Shown: positions 24,718 to 33,309 of the stretch, piece after piece
Position numbering within the stretch: the stretch's first letter is position 1
Layout of the letters: each line of letters begins with the position of its first letter
Source: Thalassospira profundimaris
GTDB taxonomy: Bacteria > Pseudomonadota > Alphaproteobacteria > Rhodospirillales > Thalassospiraceae
Direction of reading: 5' to 3'
Length of the DNA stretch: 50,077 nt
Assembly (NCBI RefSeq): GCF_003326755.1
Contig: NZ_JPWH01000032.1
Coordinates: 1-50,077 of the forward strand
Made by a program: the position numbers and the translations under genes
Notes under the pieces: generated by a model
Told to the model about the DNA's origin: nothing
Seen by the model: the letters and a program-made list of their open reading frames with translations, nothing else
Databases searched by the model: none

Positions 24718-26754
24718 TCAATCCGCAGGCGAGGGAAGATTTTCTGTTGCTGCGCTGGCTTCTTCTGCATCGCGCCCCGCCGGCCGATGCCGGGACCGGA
24801 CAGATTGCGAAAACAGCGCCCGAATATAAACCGGATAGGTTAAACCGGCGAGGCCAAGGATGGACAACCAGTTCGATGGCGCAATGCGCAACACACTGAA
24901 TTCCAGCCAAAAGGCCACCGCAAACACAAACGCCACGACCACACAGGCTTCTACAACCAGAATCACAAAAACCGGCACCCGTTTTTGGCCAACAATATCA
25001 ACCGTTTCGCGCGAAAAGGCCATAACTCGACCCGGCAGCCTGCGACACCAGCCCAGCAAATCAAACAGCACCGTGCGATAATACAGCATGGCGCCATCCG
25101 TTACGGTACAGAGTTTTTCATCAGGTTCGTCTGCCGCGTCCTCATGGGCGGCGGCATCGCGGCCCGGTATATCCGTATCCGTTTTTCCGCCCCAAAGGCG
25201 CACCAGAACAAGAAACACCAGCCGGATCAAAAACAGCCCCAGCATTGTCAGCAATTCAAGATTATTGGAATCAAGGAAGCCCAAAGACCGGGCGGTATCG
25301 GTCCTTGCTGTGTCGGATAAATAGGCCGGACCAAAATGTAACAGGTTTTCCAGCGCCATTGCATGCACATTGACCCCGGCAATATCGGCTTCAACGGTTG
25401 GCGGATGAACGATGTCCTGCAACCCCTGAAGGTTGAAGCTGTACATGATCACCCGGCCGCCCAATTGACCGATCCAGCTATTTTCGGCATCAGGCGTGCC
25501 TTTTTGCGCCTGACCGGCGGTGACAGTGTCAAACGGGCCACAAAAATTAGCCTCCCCGCGACGGCCCAGCATTGTTTTGATCACAAAGTCATGCACCAGA
25601 CCGACCAGAAAAGAAAAATCCTTTTCCTGACCAGCAGGGCAGTTTGACGGGAAGTGATCGCGAATCACGTCCGTTCCGTCGCCTTTTCTGGCAACAGATT
25701 GCAAAACAGGCCAGCCGGCATAATCGGGCTGGCGGTCGGGCCAGATCAAATTCATTGGCCGTTCCCGGGCATAGCCGCGCCACAAATCAAGGTTCTGCTG
25801 CTGCCAGGCCGCCATCTGCGACGGAGCGGGGACATCGCCAACAAGGGCCTTGTCACAATTCCAGTTACGACCGGCAAAAGGAGATGTCTCCAGCTCTCCC
25901 CGGGCAATGGCTCCAGCACGGCGGGCACATAAATCCAGATAGATCTGCAAGGCCGCAGCCGGATAATAATCGGTCGAGCGGTTGTTTTCCGCTGTTATAT
26001 CAGGTGTATCGGGCTTCTGCGCCAGATCCTTATCGTCATTCAGGCCCGGGCGATTGGGAAACAGGGCATAATTCAAACCGCGAATATCGGCACTGCTGCG
26101 CGCATCGCCCCATCCGGCCACCAGTTTGACCTTGTCTTTCAAATCAGCCAGCACTTCGGGAAAGCGATCATCATCATGCCGCCCGGCACTGACATAAACG
26201 GGAATGCCCAGCTTGCGATACCCCTCGATAATCCGCACCAGCTCGCTTAGGGTGTCGTCACGCAGGGTGAATTGCGGCGGCTTGTAAGCATCAACCGATG
26301 TCGTCACTTCGGTATTGCGCGCATCCTGCAAGGTAAAGTCGATAAAAACCGCCAGTGGCAGCGGCGTGTCCTTGCGCATGAAAGACCGTAGGACCATGCC
26401 GTGAGTCATAAAAAGCGGCGGCCAGCTTGTATCCAGGTCATACATGGATTTCTGGTCAAACAGAACAATGCCAATATCGTCTTTATGGGGCGCATCATAA
26501 ACCGCCGCGCCAAAAAGACGATTGAATAGCTGATAGCTGTATTCATCAACCGGCTGGGTGAATTCCTCGGGCTCGAAAAAAACAATCAGCCCGGCCAACA
26601 GGAAAGTAATGACCGCCCAGTTCAAATAGGCCAGCCCCGGCCCCGCCCTGCCCCGTTGCCGGAGCGGTTTTTGTCCGGTGGCATCATCGGACTCGTCGAT
26701 CTCGTCGGATTGTCCGCCCGTCAGGTCATCTGGTGACATGATTTTACCTGTCAT
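24718..26754 (-). CDS. CHASE2-domain membrane protein without output domain
   Basis: A 678-residue protein with an acidic/basic cytoplasmic N-terminus, a TM helix (YLNWAVITFLLAGLIVFF) at about residue 45, and a very long extracytoplasmic CHASE2-like region (DDIGIVLFDQKSMYDL, PLAVFIDFTLQD, GGRVIMYSFNLQGLQDIVHPP, GVNVHAMALENLL). Three more helices follow, at about 495-515, 595-620 and 630-650. CHASE2 is normally a sensor joined after three helices to a kinase, cyclase or GGDEF domain. Here the third helix is followed only by a short polar tail of about 30 residues. A cytoplasmic segment of about 75 residues lies between the first two C-terminal helices. Last gene of a likely operon with the M48 protease. 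Confidence 0.8.
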   Translation of the reverse strand: MTGKIMSPDDLTGGQSDEIDESDDATGQKPLRQRGRAGPGLAYLNWAVITFLLAGLIVFFEPEEFTQPVDEYSYQLFNRLFGAAVYDAPHKDDIGIVLFDQKSMYDLDTSWPPLFMTHGMVLRSFMRKDTPLPLAVFIDFTLQDARNTEVTTSVDAYKPPQFTLRDDTLSELVRIIEGYRKLGIPVYVSAGRHDDDRFPEVLADLKDKVKLVAGWGDARSSADIRGLNYALFPNRPGLNDDKDLAQKPDTPDITAENNRSTDYYPAAALQIYLDLCARRAGAIARGELETSPFAGRNWNCDKALVGDVPAPSQMAAWQQQNLDLWRGYARERPMNLIWPDRQPDYAGWPVLQSVARKGDGTDVIRDHFPSNCPAGQEKDFSFLVGLVHDFVIKTMLGRRGEANFCGPFDTVTAGQAQKGTPDAENSWIGQLGGRVIMYSFNLQGLQDIVHPPTVEADIAGVNVHAMALENLLHFGPAYLSDTARTDTARSLGFLDSNNLELLTMLGLFLIRLVFLVLVRLWGGKTDTDIPGRDAAAHEDAADEPDEKLCTVTDGAMLYYRTVLFDLLGWCRRLPGRVMAFSRETVDIVGQKRVPVFVILVVEACVVVAFVFAVAFWLEFSVLRIAPSNWLSILGLAGLTYPVYIRALFSQSVRSRHRPAGRDAEEASAATENLPSPAD

Positions 26755-26768
26755 GTGCCAAGCCGGAA

Positions 26769-26788
26769 CGAAGGGGCTGCCCCCTTCG
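26769..26788 (-). other. Intercistronic hairpin between M48 and CHASE2 genes
   Basis: CGAAGGGG-CTGC-CCCCTTCG forms a perfect 8-bp stem in the 52-base spacer. No T tract follows on the minus strand, so it may be a weak pause, a partial terminator or an mRNA-stability element that sets unequal expression of the two genes. Confidence 0.5.
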
Positions 26789-26806
26789 CTGCCCGGTCAC
26801 GACATC

Positions 26807-28282
26807 CTAATTTGCCGTGGCACACAATTCACGCTGCTGCGGATAGGTTGCAACACAGCGCAGCTTAAGCTCGTTGACCCGGCCCTTGTCCCCGGCGCGT
26901 TCCAGAACCGGAATCAGGAAATGATAGGCCTCCACCGGCCAGTCATAATGGGCGGCAGCCATTTCCATGCCTTCAACAGCCTGCTTTTTCTGACCCATCC
27001 GGTTTTGCAGTTCCGCCCGTTCCAGCGCCAGTTGGAATGGCAGAATATCGCCTGCCTCGGGCGGGGAAACGAGATCGATATTCTTAAGCGCAAGACCATA
27101 TTTTCCCTGATAGGCCCGCAATTTGGAAAAGGCATAACGGGTATAGGCATGATCGGCGGTTTCACCGCTGACAGCGGTGCGCGCCAATGCTTCGAGCTTG
27201 CGGAAATTGACCTTGTAGCCTTCCTCAAATTCCGCCTGCTGCAATTCGGCCACAACACGATGGGCGGCAATATAATGATCCAGCAACTCGGCATTGGCGT
27301 CCACGGTGCGCATATAATAGGCGTTATTGATGGGGCGGCGGCGCTCCATCGGATATTCGCGTTTCATATAACCCACCAGGGCCACCATGCGGTCCTGCGC
27401 ATCTTCATGGCGACTGGCAAGCTGATCCTGGATTTTGCCAATCGCATCGCGAAACTCGCTGGTAAACTTGTCCCACAGCGCATTCTGCCCGGTTGGCTGG
27501 AACTGGGCAGAGAGCTGCTTTTCAAGCTGATTGCGGGTTGCGAGATGCAGCCTTTCAAAGCTGTCGTCATATTTGCCGACAATGGCAAGAAAACGCAATG
27601 ATTCCGACGGGTTGTAGCCCGCCTTTGTCATCAGGTCGAGGCCGAGAAAATCGGCTTCCTTTTCAGCCGCACGGTCCCAGACCGGCAACAGAACATCGCG
27701 CGAGACAATATCGCTGCCATAAAGCTGGAAAGCCTTGCGAAGCTGGTCATCCCCGCCAGAGCGCGACACGGCATAATCCATTGCCGTAACAAGGTAGGGC
27801 CGCAACATGCGCAACAGATTATCGGGCGAATGTTGCAAGGCGACATGGCTGTATTCATGGGCCAGCAAAAACGCCAACTGGTCTTCGGATTGCAAATACT
27901 GAAAGGCGGAAAAGTGAATATAAATCGCGCCTTCGGGAACGGCCATCGCGCCCGGCCCGGCATTTGCCAGCAGGTAAACCCGCGCCTTGGGGGCGCCGGC
28001 CGGTGCGCCCTGAATGATGCGATCAAGAACCGACTGGGCATAGGCCTGCAATTGCGGAAAATCGGCAATACCAACCGATGATGCCATCACCTTGGTCCGG
28101 GCCTTTTTCAGGCCCTCGGTCGTGTCGGTTTTGGCGGCAGGCAGTTTCACCTGGTCGATATATTTGGCATCGTCCGGGATGCTGGACCATAATGGCAGAT
28201 TGATACCCGTCTGGTTGGTCACACATCCGGCCAAAAACAGCATCGCCGCGCCCGGCCATGCCCATTTGAATTTTTTCATCAT
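26807..28282 (-). CDS. M48 family metalloprotease lipoprotein with TPR-like C-terminus
   Basis: A 491-residue periplasm-facing lipoprotein. The signal peptide ends in lipobox LAGC (Cys20). The zinc motif HEYSH is at 142-146 and the third ligand is Glu207 in EKEAD, so the catalytic set is complete. A helical, TPR-like region fills the C-terminal half (HAYTRYAFSKLRAYQGKYGLALKNI, ALERAELQNRMGQKKQAVEGMEMA). The layout resembles BepA/LoiP-type outer-membrane quality-control proteases. The second ATG (28279) has the better SD spacing to AGGGAC. It lies 9 bases after the SH3-like gene and 52 before the CHASE2 gene. Confidence 0.9.
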   Translation of the reverse strand: MMKKFKWAWPGAAMLFLAGCVTNQTGINLPLWSSIPDDAKYIDQVKLPAAKTDTTEGLKKARTKVMASSVGIADFPQLQAYAQSVLDRIIQGAPAGAPKARVYLLANAGPGAMAVPEGAIYIHFSAFQYLQSEDQLAFLLAHEYSHVALQHSPDNLLRMLRPYLVTAMDYAVSRSGGDDQLRKAFQLYGSDIVSRDVLLPVWDRAAEKEADFLGLDLMTKAGYNPSESLRFLAIVGKYDDSFERLHLATRNQLEKQLSAQFQPTGQNALWDKFTSEFRDAIGKIQDQLASRHEDAQDRMVALVGYMKREYPMERRRPINNAYYMRTVDANAELLDHYIAAHRVVAELQQAEFEEGYKVNFRKLEALARTAVSGETADHAYTRYAFSKLRAYQGKYGLALKNIDLVSPPEAGDILPFQLALERAELQNRMGQKKQAVEGMEMAAAHYDWPVEAYHFLIPVLERAGDKGRVNELKLRCVATYPQQRELCATAN

Positions 28283-28291
28283 GTCCCTGCC

Positions 28292-28747
28292 CTATTTCTT
28301 GCGGCAGGTCGAACGACCGCCCGCCCCACGCCCGGTATTCCCCAATGCCCGGGTCTGATCGGCATCGCAAAAAACCTCGATCACGCCGTCATAGGCGGAA
28401 ATCCACACTTCGTTGCCATCAACCCAGAAATCCCCCGGCTGGTTCGCAAAGCGAATATGGTGCATGCGCCCGGCAGAAATATCGGTGCCGATATATTCCA
28501 CCTCGGCAGGAAATTCAGTGCCCGGAATGGATTTGACCATCTTGCGATCACGCCCGGGCGCGTCATATAGGTCAACATCAAGCATCGGCATTTGTACTTC
28601 GACGGCAGAACGAACGTTTCCGGCGGCATGTGCCGGTAGTGCCGGGGCCAAAACCCCGCCCGCAAAACAGACAAAAGCCGCCCCAAGCAGCATTCCGGCA
28701 CGGCGCAAACGCCCGACCGGCAAAACACCGGTAGCAGATTTATTCAT
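28292..28747 (-). CDS. Exported SH3-like small protein, function unknown
   Basis: A 151-residue exported protein. A basic N-terminus and helix (AGMLLGAAFVCFAGGVLAPALPAHA) form a signal peptide with an AHA cut site. The mature part has a beta pattern like a bacterial SH3 domain (VDLYDAPGRDRKMVKSIPG, AEVEYIGT, MHHIRFANQPGDFWVDGNEVWIS), then a basic Gly-rich tail with two cysteines. I do not recognise a named family, and the SH3 reading is tentative. The ATG at 28747 has GGGGGA 5 bases upstream. First of the SH3-like/M48/CHASE2 trio, 106 bases after the TPR-glycosyltransferase gene. Confidence 0.7.
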   Translation of the reverse strand: MNKSATGVLPVGRLRRAGMLLGAAFVCFAGGVLAPALPAHAAGNVRSAVEVQMPMLDVDLYDAPGRDRKMVKSIPGTEFPAEVEYIGTDISAGRMHHIRFANQPGDFWVDGNEVWISAYDGVIEVFCDADQTRALGNTGRGAGGRSTCRKK

Positions 28748-28853
28748 GCAGTCCCCCAATTCACATGATTGCCGTCCCAAGGCAATCTCGTTCAATTTTT
28801 GCATGAATTTTGGACTATTTCATACTATTCGTTTGCAGGGTTTTTCTTAACCA

Positions 28854-30557
28854 TTAGCCAGCCTGTTGTGCTGCCTGCGCGCGTGCAGCCAGCAGATTTT
28901 CAAAATCCTGTTTCAGCGCGGCAAAGGGGGCATCCCAGTTATTGGGCTGTTGCTGGCGGTAAATACGCATGGTGGGGTACCAGGGGCTATCGGCCCGACC
29001 CACCATCCAGCGCCAGTCAGTGGTAAAAAGCTGCAACATCCACACCGGCAGTCCCAGGGCCCCGGCAAGATGGGCAGGCGCGCTATCGATGGTGATGATC
29101 AGGTCCATTTCCGCCATCAGGGCGGCACTGTCGCCAAAATCACCAATCCGGTCGCCCAGATCGTGGATAAAGGCCGAGGCACCAAGTTTGGCAATATCGC
29201 CCCGGCGGTCATCGATCTGGAAACTGAAAAAGGCCGCGCCGGGCTGGCCCATCAACCCCATGAATTTTTCCAGCGGGCAGGATCGATCCCGCGGATTAAG
29301 TTTGCCCGCCCAGATAATGCCAACCTTCAGCACAACTTCGCCGACAATACCGCCTAGCGCCATTTTGTGCGGCGGGGTCATATAGGGACTGGCAGAGGCC
29401 TGAAACAGCTCCCGTGCGCCAATATTTAACAAATATGGCAAACTCAGAAGCGGGGCGTGCAGGTCAAATTTTGGCGGCTTGGCCCCCTTTTCAATCACCT
29501 GGCCCACGCCGGGCACCGTTTGCATGATGCCCAGCATTTCCTTGCGGCATTCCACAATCACATGGGCGGCCTTTTTCGCAACCCGGGGAATGAAACGGGC
29601 AAACTGGATCATATCACCAAAGCCCTGTTCGGCCCGCAACAGCAGGGTTTTCCCGCGCAGGTCCGCTTTGCCATCCCATTCCACGGCATCGGGTAACGGG
29701 CGTATGGGGTTATCGGCCAGGCGACGGCGCACCTCATAGGCTTTCCAGCCTGCTTCATACTGCCCAAGCGCCAGATAAGCCAGGGAGCGATCCCACAGGG
29801 CTTCGGTATAATCGGGGTCAATGGCAAGGGCCTTGTTGAAATAATCAATCGCCTCGGCAAAGCGGTTAAGGTCGCGATAAACCAGCCCGGCATTAAACAG
29901 ATGGGACTTATCGTTGGTATCACGCGCCAGCGATTGTTCATGCGCCGCCCGCGCTTCGTCAAAACGCATCATTTCGCGCAGGCAGTTACCCATATTGGAC
30001 CACAGCCCGGCATTGTCAGGCCGCAAGGCAGCTGAGCGACGATAGGCCACCATCGCCGCATCAAACTGCTTGCTTCGCCGCAGGGCCACCCCCAGATTGT
30101 TCAAAATATCGGGCTGATCGGGCCGGTTTCGCAAAATCGCGCCATAAAGGGCAATCGCCTCGTCGAGCCGACCTGCACGATGCGCCGCCACGGCACGGGC
30201 AAAAATATTATCGCCCGCCACACCGCCACGATGCACCGTCAACTTGCGCGGCTGAGAGGAAATTGTGGTGGCCGCCGGGCTTTTCGCCACAGACGGGGTG
30301 TTCCCGTTAGGCGCAATGGCGGCCGCATCATCACCAGGGGCTGGCAATATACCGGTCCCTGCCGAAGCCTTCGGTGCCTGCACAGCGCCAGACGACAAGG
30401 ATGTATCAGAAGCGGGTAACACCCCGTTGCCCGCCGGAGGCGGATTAACCGAAGATTCCGCCGCCTTGACCTTTATATCTGATGCGCCAGACGAAATACC
30501 GTCAGACTTGACATGATCCCGCGCACGCTTGCGCGCCTTTGATTTGGATTTCGCCAT
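28854..30557 (-). CDS. TPR protein with glycosyltransferase-9-like domain
   Basis: A 567-residue, probably cytoplasmic protein. The N-terminal 110 residues are basic, then Ala/Pro/Ser-rich and low in complexity. About four or five TPR units follow (residues 125-270; e.g. AHRAGRLDEAIALYGAILRN, NLGVALRRSKQFDAAMVAYRR). The last 300 residues have a GT-B fold of heptosyltransferase style: KTLLLRAEQGFGDMIQFARF, KVGIIWAGKLNPRDRSC and LIITIDSAPAHLAGALGLPVWM. Such TPR-GT9 proteins are common in Alphaproteobacteria; acceptor and donor are unknown. Glycan or flagellin modification is possible but not shown. Confidence 0.82.
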   Translation of the reverse strand: MAKSKSKARKRARDHVKSDGISSGASDIKVKAAESSVNPPPAGNGVLPASDTSLSSGAVQAPKASAGTGILPAPGDDAAAIAPNGNTPSVAKSPAATTISSQPRKLTVHRGGVAGDNIFARAVAAHRAGRLDEAIALYGAILRNRPDQPDILNNLGVALRRSKQFDAAMVAYRRSAALRPDNAGLWSNMGNCLREMMRFDEARAAHEQSLARDTNDKSHLFNAGLVYRDLNRFAEAIDYFNKALAIDPDYTEALWDRSLAYLALGQYEAGWKAYEVRRRLADNPIRPLPDAVEWDGKADLRGKTLLLRAEQGFGDMIQFARFIPRVAKKAAHVIVECRKEMLGIMQTVPGVGQVIEKGAKPPKFDLHAPLLSLPYLLNIGARELFQASASPYMTPPHKMALGGIVGEVVLKVGIIWAGKLNPRDRSCPLEKFMGLMGQPGAAFFSFQIDDRRGDIAKLGASAFIHDLGDRIGDFGDSAALMAEMDLIITIDSAPAHLAGALGLPVWMLQLFTTDWRWMVGRADSPWYPTMRIYRQQQPNNWDAPFAALKQDFENLLAARAQAAQQAG

Positions 30558-30705
30558 TCACCAATCCCCGTCACACCGGTGCCCCGGCTTCCCCCATCGA
30601 TTTTCAACCGGGACAAAATACCCGGTCTGACGCGCAACGCAAATGGGATAACGCGACAAAACCATTATATCGAGTCGCCTGGCCCGGCTGTCTCCGCCGG
30701 TTTTA

Positions 30706-30818
30706 CCGAATAATTATCGGTCCGAGGACCGAATTTCAGGGCAAAATCTCATGAAGTTCGCCTTTAAAACTATTTTCGGAAAGTTCGTTTTAAACAGTTC
30801 AGTTATTCGGAACCTTCG
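30706..30818. promoter_or_regulatory. Cluster of CCGAAT-type half-sites before the chemoreceptor
   Basis: ACCGAAT occurs at 30706-30712 and 30728-30734, 22 bases apart. Between and overlapping them lies a perfect palindrome TCGGTCC-GA-GGACCGA (30717-30732). TTCGGAA follows at 30775-30781 and 30806-30812, each continued as TTCGGAANNTTCG. AAGTTCG also recurs at 30754 and 30781. The 496-base gap 30558-31053 has no gene I can support; these repeats are its main content. Confidence 0.45.
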
Positions 30819-31053
30819 GATAGCCTTACTCACAAGGGTAAGCGAATTTGTAACTTTCACGCGATCCGAAAACCGTGATTGGGATATTCGCGCGCCGGTT
30901 TCACAACCGGCACAGACAAAAACCCCGATAACAGGGATTACAAAAAAACACCCCCGGAAGACGGATCCGAACCGGAAAAAAACAACCGGCATGATCTGAT
31001 ACCGGCCGGGAGGAAACAAAAACAGGCAAGGCTTAATGGACCGGGAGACATCT

Positions 31054-32712
31054 ATGGCCACAAAGGGAAAGTCCGGCGCATCTGTCGGACGCAAAGTGAT
31101 TGTGGTGCTTGTCGCATTGCTGGTAGTTGGATTTGCCGCAATGATGAGCATCCAGGCAGTATCGCAGCGCGATGCCATGATCGATTTGATGTATCGTGAA
31201 TCTGTCAAAAAAACCGAAATGCTGTCCACTGCCGTTCAGGCGGGCTTCATTGCGATGGATGCCAATTCGATTGAAAAGGAATTTCGCAAGCTGACTGACA
31301 GTGCTGACAGCGAATTGGCCAGTTTGCAGGCCAACATGCCCGATGGCACCAATATTGCCCAGTTTCAGGCCGAAAACATGCAGACTTATGACCTGAAAGC
31401 TCTGATCGAACCGTATCTGCCCAAACTGGAAAACAAGGACGTTGTCAGCTTTGTCACGGATGGCGCGGTTATCGTTGCGGCCCCGATTACCAAATATTCC
31501 AAACGCAAAGACGAAGATGTTTATCGCGGTATGCTTCTAACCGCCTGGAGCCTGGAAAATGTCCGGGCCTCGGTAACGAAAGCCGTCATGATGCAGCTTG
31601 CCCTGGCGGCGATCATTCTGATCGTTTTGCTGGGGGCGACTTGGTTTGTTCTGCGCGGTCAGATATTGGTCCCCTTGCGCAAAATCAATGCCGTCATGAC
31701 CGAACTGGCACATGGCAACCTGCAAATTGACATTCCGGGCCTGCAACGCCGCGATGAAATTGGCGAAATGGCGGGATCGGTTGAAGTTTTCAAAAAAAAT
31801 GCCATTCGCGTCAGCCAGTTGGACCGCGAACGTGAAAACGAACGCCAGCGTGCCGAGCAACAGCGCCAGGAAACAATGCACAATCTGGCGGGCCGGTTTG
31901 AACATACCGTTCTGGGGGTTGTGGACGGGGTTTCAGGGGCATCCCATGAAATGCAACAGGTTGCCCAAAGCATGGTCGCCGCCGTTCACCAGAACGAGGC
32001 GGGCTCGCAAGCCGTTGTTTCGGCAGTAGACCAGGCCAATCGCAGTGTCGAAACCGTCGCCAGTGCGGCCGAGGAACTGGCGCGATCGATCCAGGAAATC
32101 AGCGCGCGGGTCAATGACACATCGACCATTACCGAACGCGCGGCGACCGAAGCCAGCCGCGCCAACGAAATGGTGCAGGGGCTGGATGTTTCGGCGCAAA
32201 AGGTGGGCGAAGTGGTTCAGATCATTCAGGCCATTGCCGAACAAACCAACCTTCTGGCCCTCAATGCCACCATCGAGGCCGCCCGTGCGGGCGATGCCGG
32301 CAAAGGTTTTGCCGTGGTTGCCAACGAGGTGAAAAACCTTGCCAACCAGACAGCAAGGGCAACCGAGGATATTTCAGCCCAGATTTCAGGCATTCAGGGG
32401 TCCACACAGGATACCGTCAGCGCCATTGACGGCATCACCCGCATCATCCATGACCTGAATGAAATTTCAGCCGAGGTCGCCGCTGCCGTGCAACAACAGG
32501 GCAGTGCCACCAGTGAAATTTCCAATTCGGTTCAGCAGGCCGTGACCAGCACCCAGGAAGTCACCGCCCATATCCAGGACATGCAGGATGCCGCCAGCCA
32601 GACCGGCCAGGCCGCCCGGCAGGTTCTGGATGCGTCGGAAAAACTGGGGTCGCAATCGGGTACATTGCGCAGCGAGGTCAGCAATTTCCTGCGTGATGTG
32701 CGCGAAAGCTGA
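31054..32712 (+). CDS. Methyl-accepting chemotaxis protein
   Basis: A chemoreceptor of about 552 residues. TM1 (KVIVVLVALLVVGFAAM) is followed by a periplasmic sensor of about 150 residues that looks single-Cache-like (FVTDGAVIVAAPITKYSKRKDEDVYRG), then TM2 (LALAAIILIVLLGATWFVL), a HAMP domain (VPLRKINAVMTELAHGN) and the long coiled-coil signalling domain. The hairpin tip is EQTNLLALNATIEAARAGDAGKGFAVVA, the CheA/CheW contact. There is no C-terminal CheR-binding pentapeptide. The ATG at 31054 follows GGGAG by 8 bases; an ATG 6 codons earlier is also possible. The ligand is unknown. Confidence 0.93.
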   Translation: MATKGKSGASVGRKVIVVLVALLVVGFAAMMSIQAVSQRDAMIDLMYRESVKKTEMLSTAVQAGFIAMDANSIEKEFRKLTDSADSELASLQANMPDGTNIAQFQAENMQTYDLKALIEPYLPKLENKDVVSFVTDGAVIVAAPITKYSKRKDEDVYRGMLLTAWSLENVRASVTKAVMMQLALAAIILIVLLGATWFVLRGQILVPLRKINAVMTELAHGNLQIDIPGLQRRDEIGEMAGSVEVFKKNAIRVSQLDRERENERQRAEQQRQETMHNLAGRFEHTVLGVVDGVSGASHEMQQVAQSMVAAVHQNEAGSQAVVSAVDQANRSVETVASAAEELARSIQEISARVNDTSTITERAATEASRANEMVQGLDVSAQKVGEVVQIIQAIAEQTNLLALNATIEAARAGDAGKGFAVVANEVKNLANQTARATEDISAQISGIQGSTQDTVSAIDGITRIIHDLNEISAEVAAAVQQQGSATSEISNSVQQAVTSTQEVTAHIQDMQDAASQTGQAARQVLDASEKLGSQSGTLRSEVSNFLRDVRES

Positions 32713-32744
32713 CCAGGATTTCGCAAGAAAACAAGGCAACGACA

Positions 32745-32778
32745 CCAAAGGCATCCGCGCAAATGGCGGGTGCCTTTG
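32745..32778. terminator. Terminator between the chemoreceptor and GNAT genes
   Basis: AAAGGCATCCGC / GCGGGTGCCTTT, a 12-bp stem with one T-G pair and a 7-base loop, between two convergent genes. The T tract is short, so the call rests mainly on stem and place. Confidence 0.65.
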
Positions 32779-32806
32779 CCTTATCGGACGGGCAAGTCCA
32801 AATACG

Positions 32807-33244
32807 TTATCGCAGCGGCGGCCGGGTCGCCGCATTTTCATCAAGACGCATCATGACTTTATCATCCAGCGCGACATAACCCAGCTTGCGATAAACCGGG
32901 TGCATATCGCGGGTTGCCAGCAACCAGCGGCGCACGCGGCGCATACCGGGGTGGTCATGCAGGGCGGAAACCAGTTTCACCGCAATGCCGCGACGGCGAT
33001 AAGCTTCATCAACAAAAACATCGGCAATATAGGCCACCGAAATATTATCGCTGACAACGCGCGCGAAACCGACCTGGCGGCCATCACAAAAGGCACTGGC
33101 GCAAACAGATTTTTCCACCGAAGTCTCAAATTCGCCGCGCGAACGGTTCATCGCCCAGTAGGAATCTTTGATAAACCCGTAGCAATAATCGAGGTCAACC
33201 CGGTGGCGATCGCAGGTGATTTCAATCAAAGACTGGTCTTCCAT
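32807..33244 (-). CDS. GNAT family N-acetyltransferase
   Basis: A 145-residue single-domain acetyltransferase. The acetyl-CoA loop is FVDEAYRRRGIAVKLVSAL (R-R-x-G-I-A form), after the strand ISVAYIADVFV; MHPVYRKLGYVAL is the usual C-terminal motif. The substrate cannot be read from sequence. It lies 65 bases from the ubiB stop on the same strand, so it may be the last gene of the ubiE-ubiB unit. Confidence 0.88.
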   Translation of the reverse strand: MEDQSLIEITCDRHRVDLDYCYGFIKDSYWAMNRSRGEFETSVEKSVCASAFCDGRQVGFARVVSDNISVAYIADVFVDEAYRRRGIAVKLVSALHDHPGMRRVRRWLLATRDMHPVYRKLGYVALDDKVMMRLDENAATRPPLR

Positions 33245-33309
33245 GAATCAGGTCCAGACATGTCAAACAGGGAACAGGCCGGGCCGCATAAGACAGCCCG
33301 CGCCCCATC

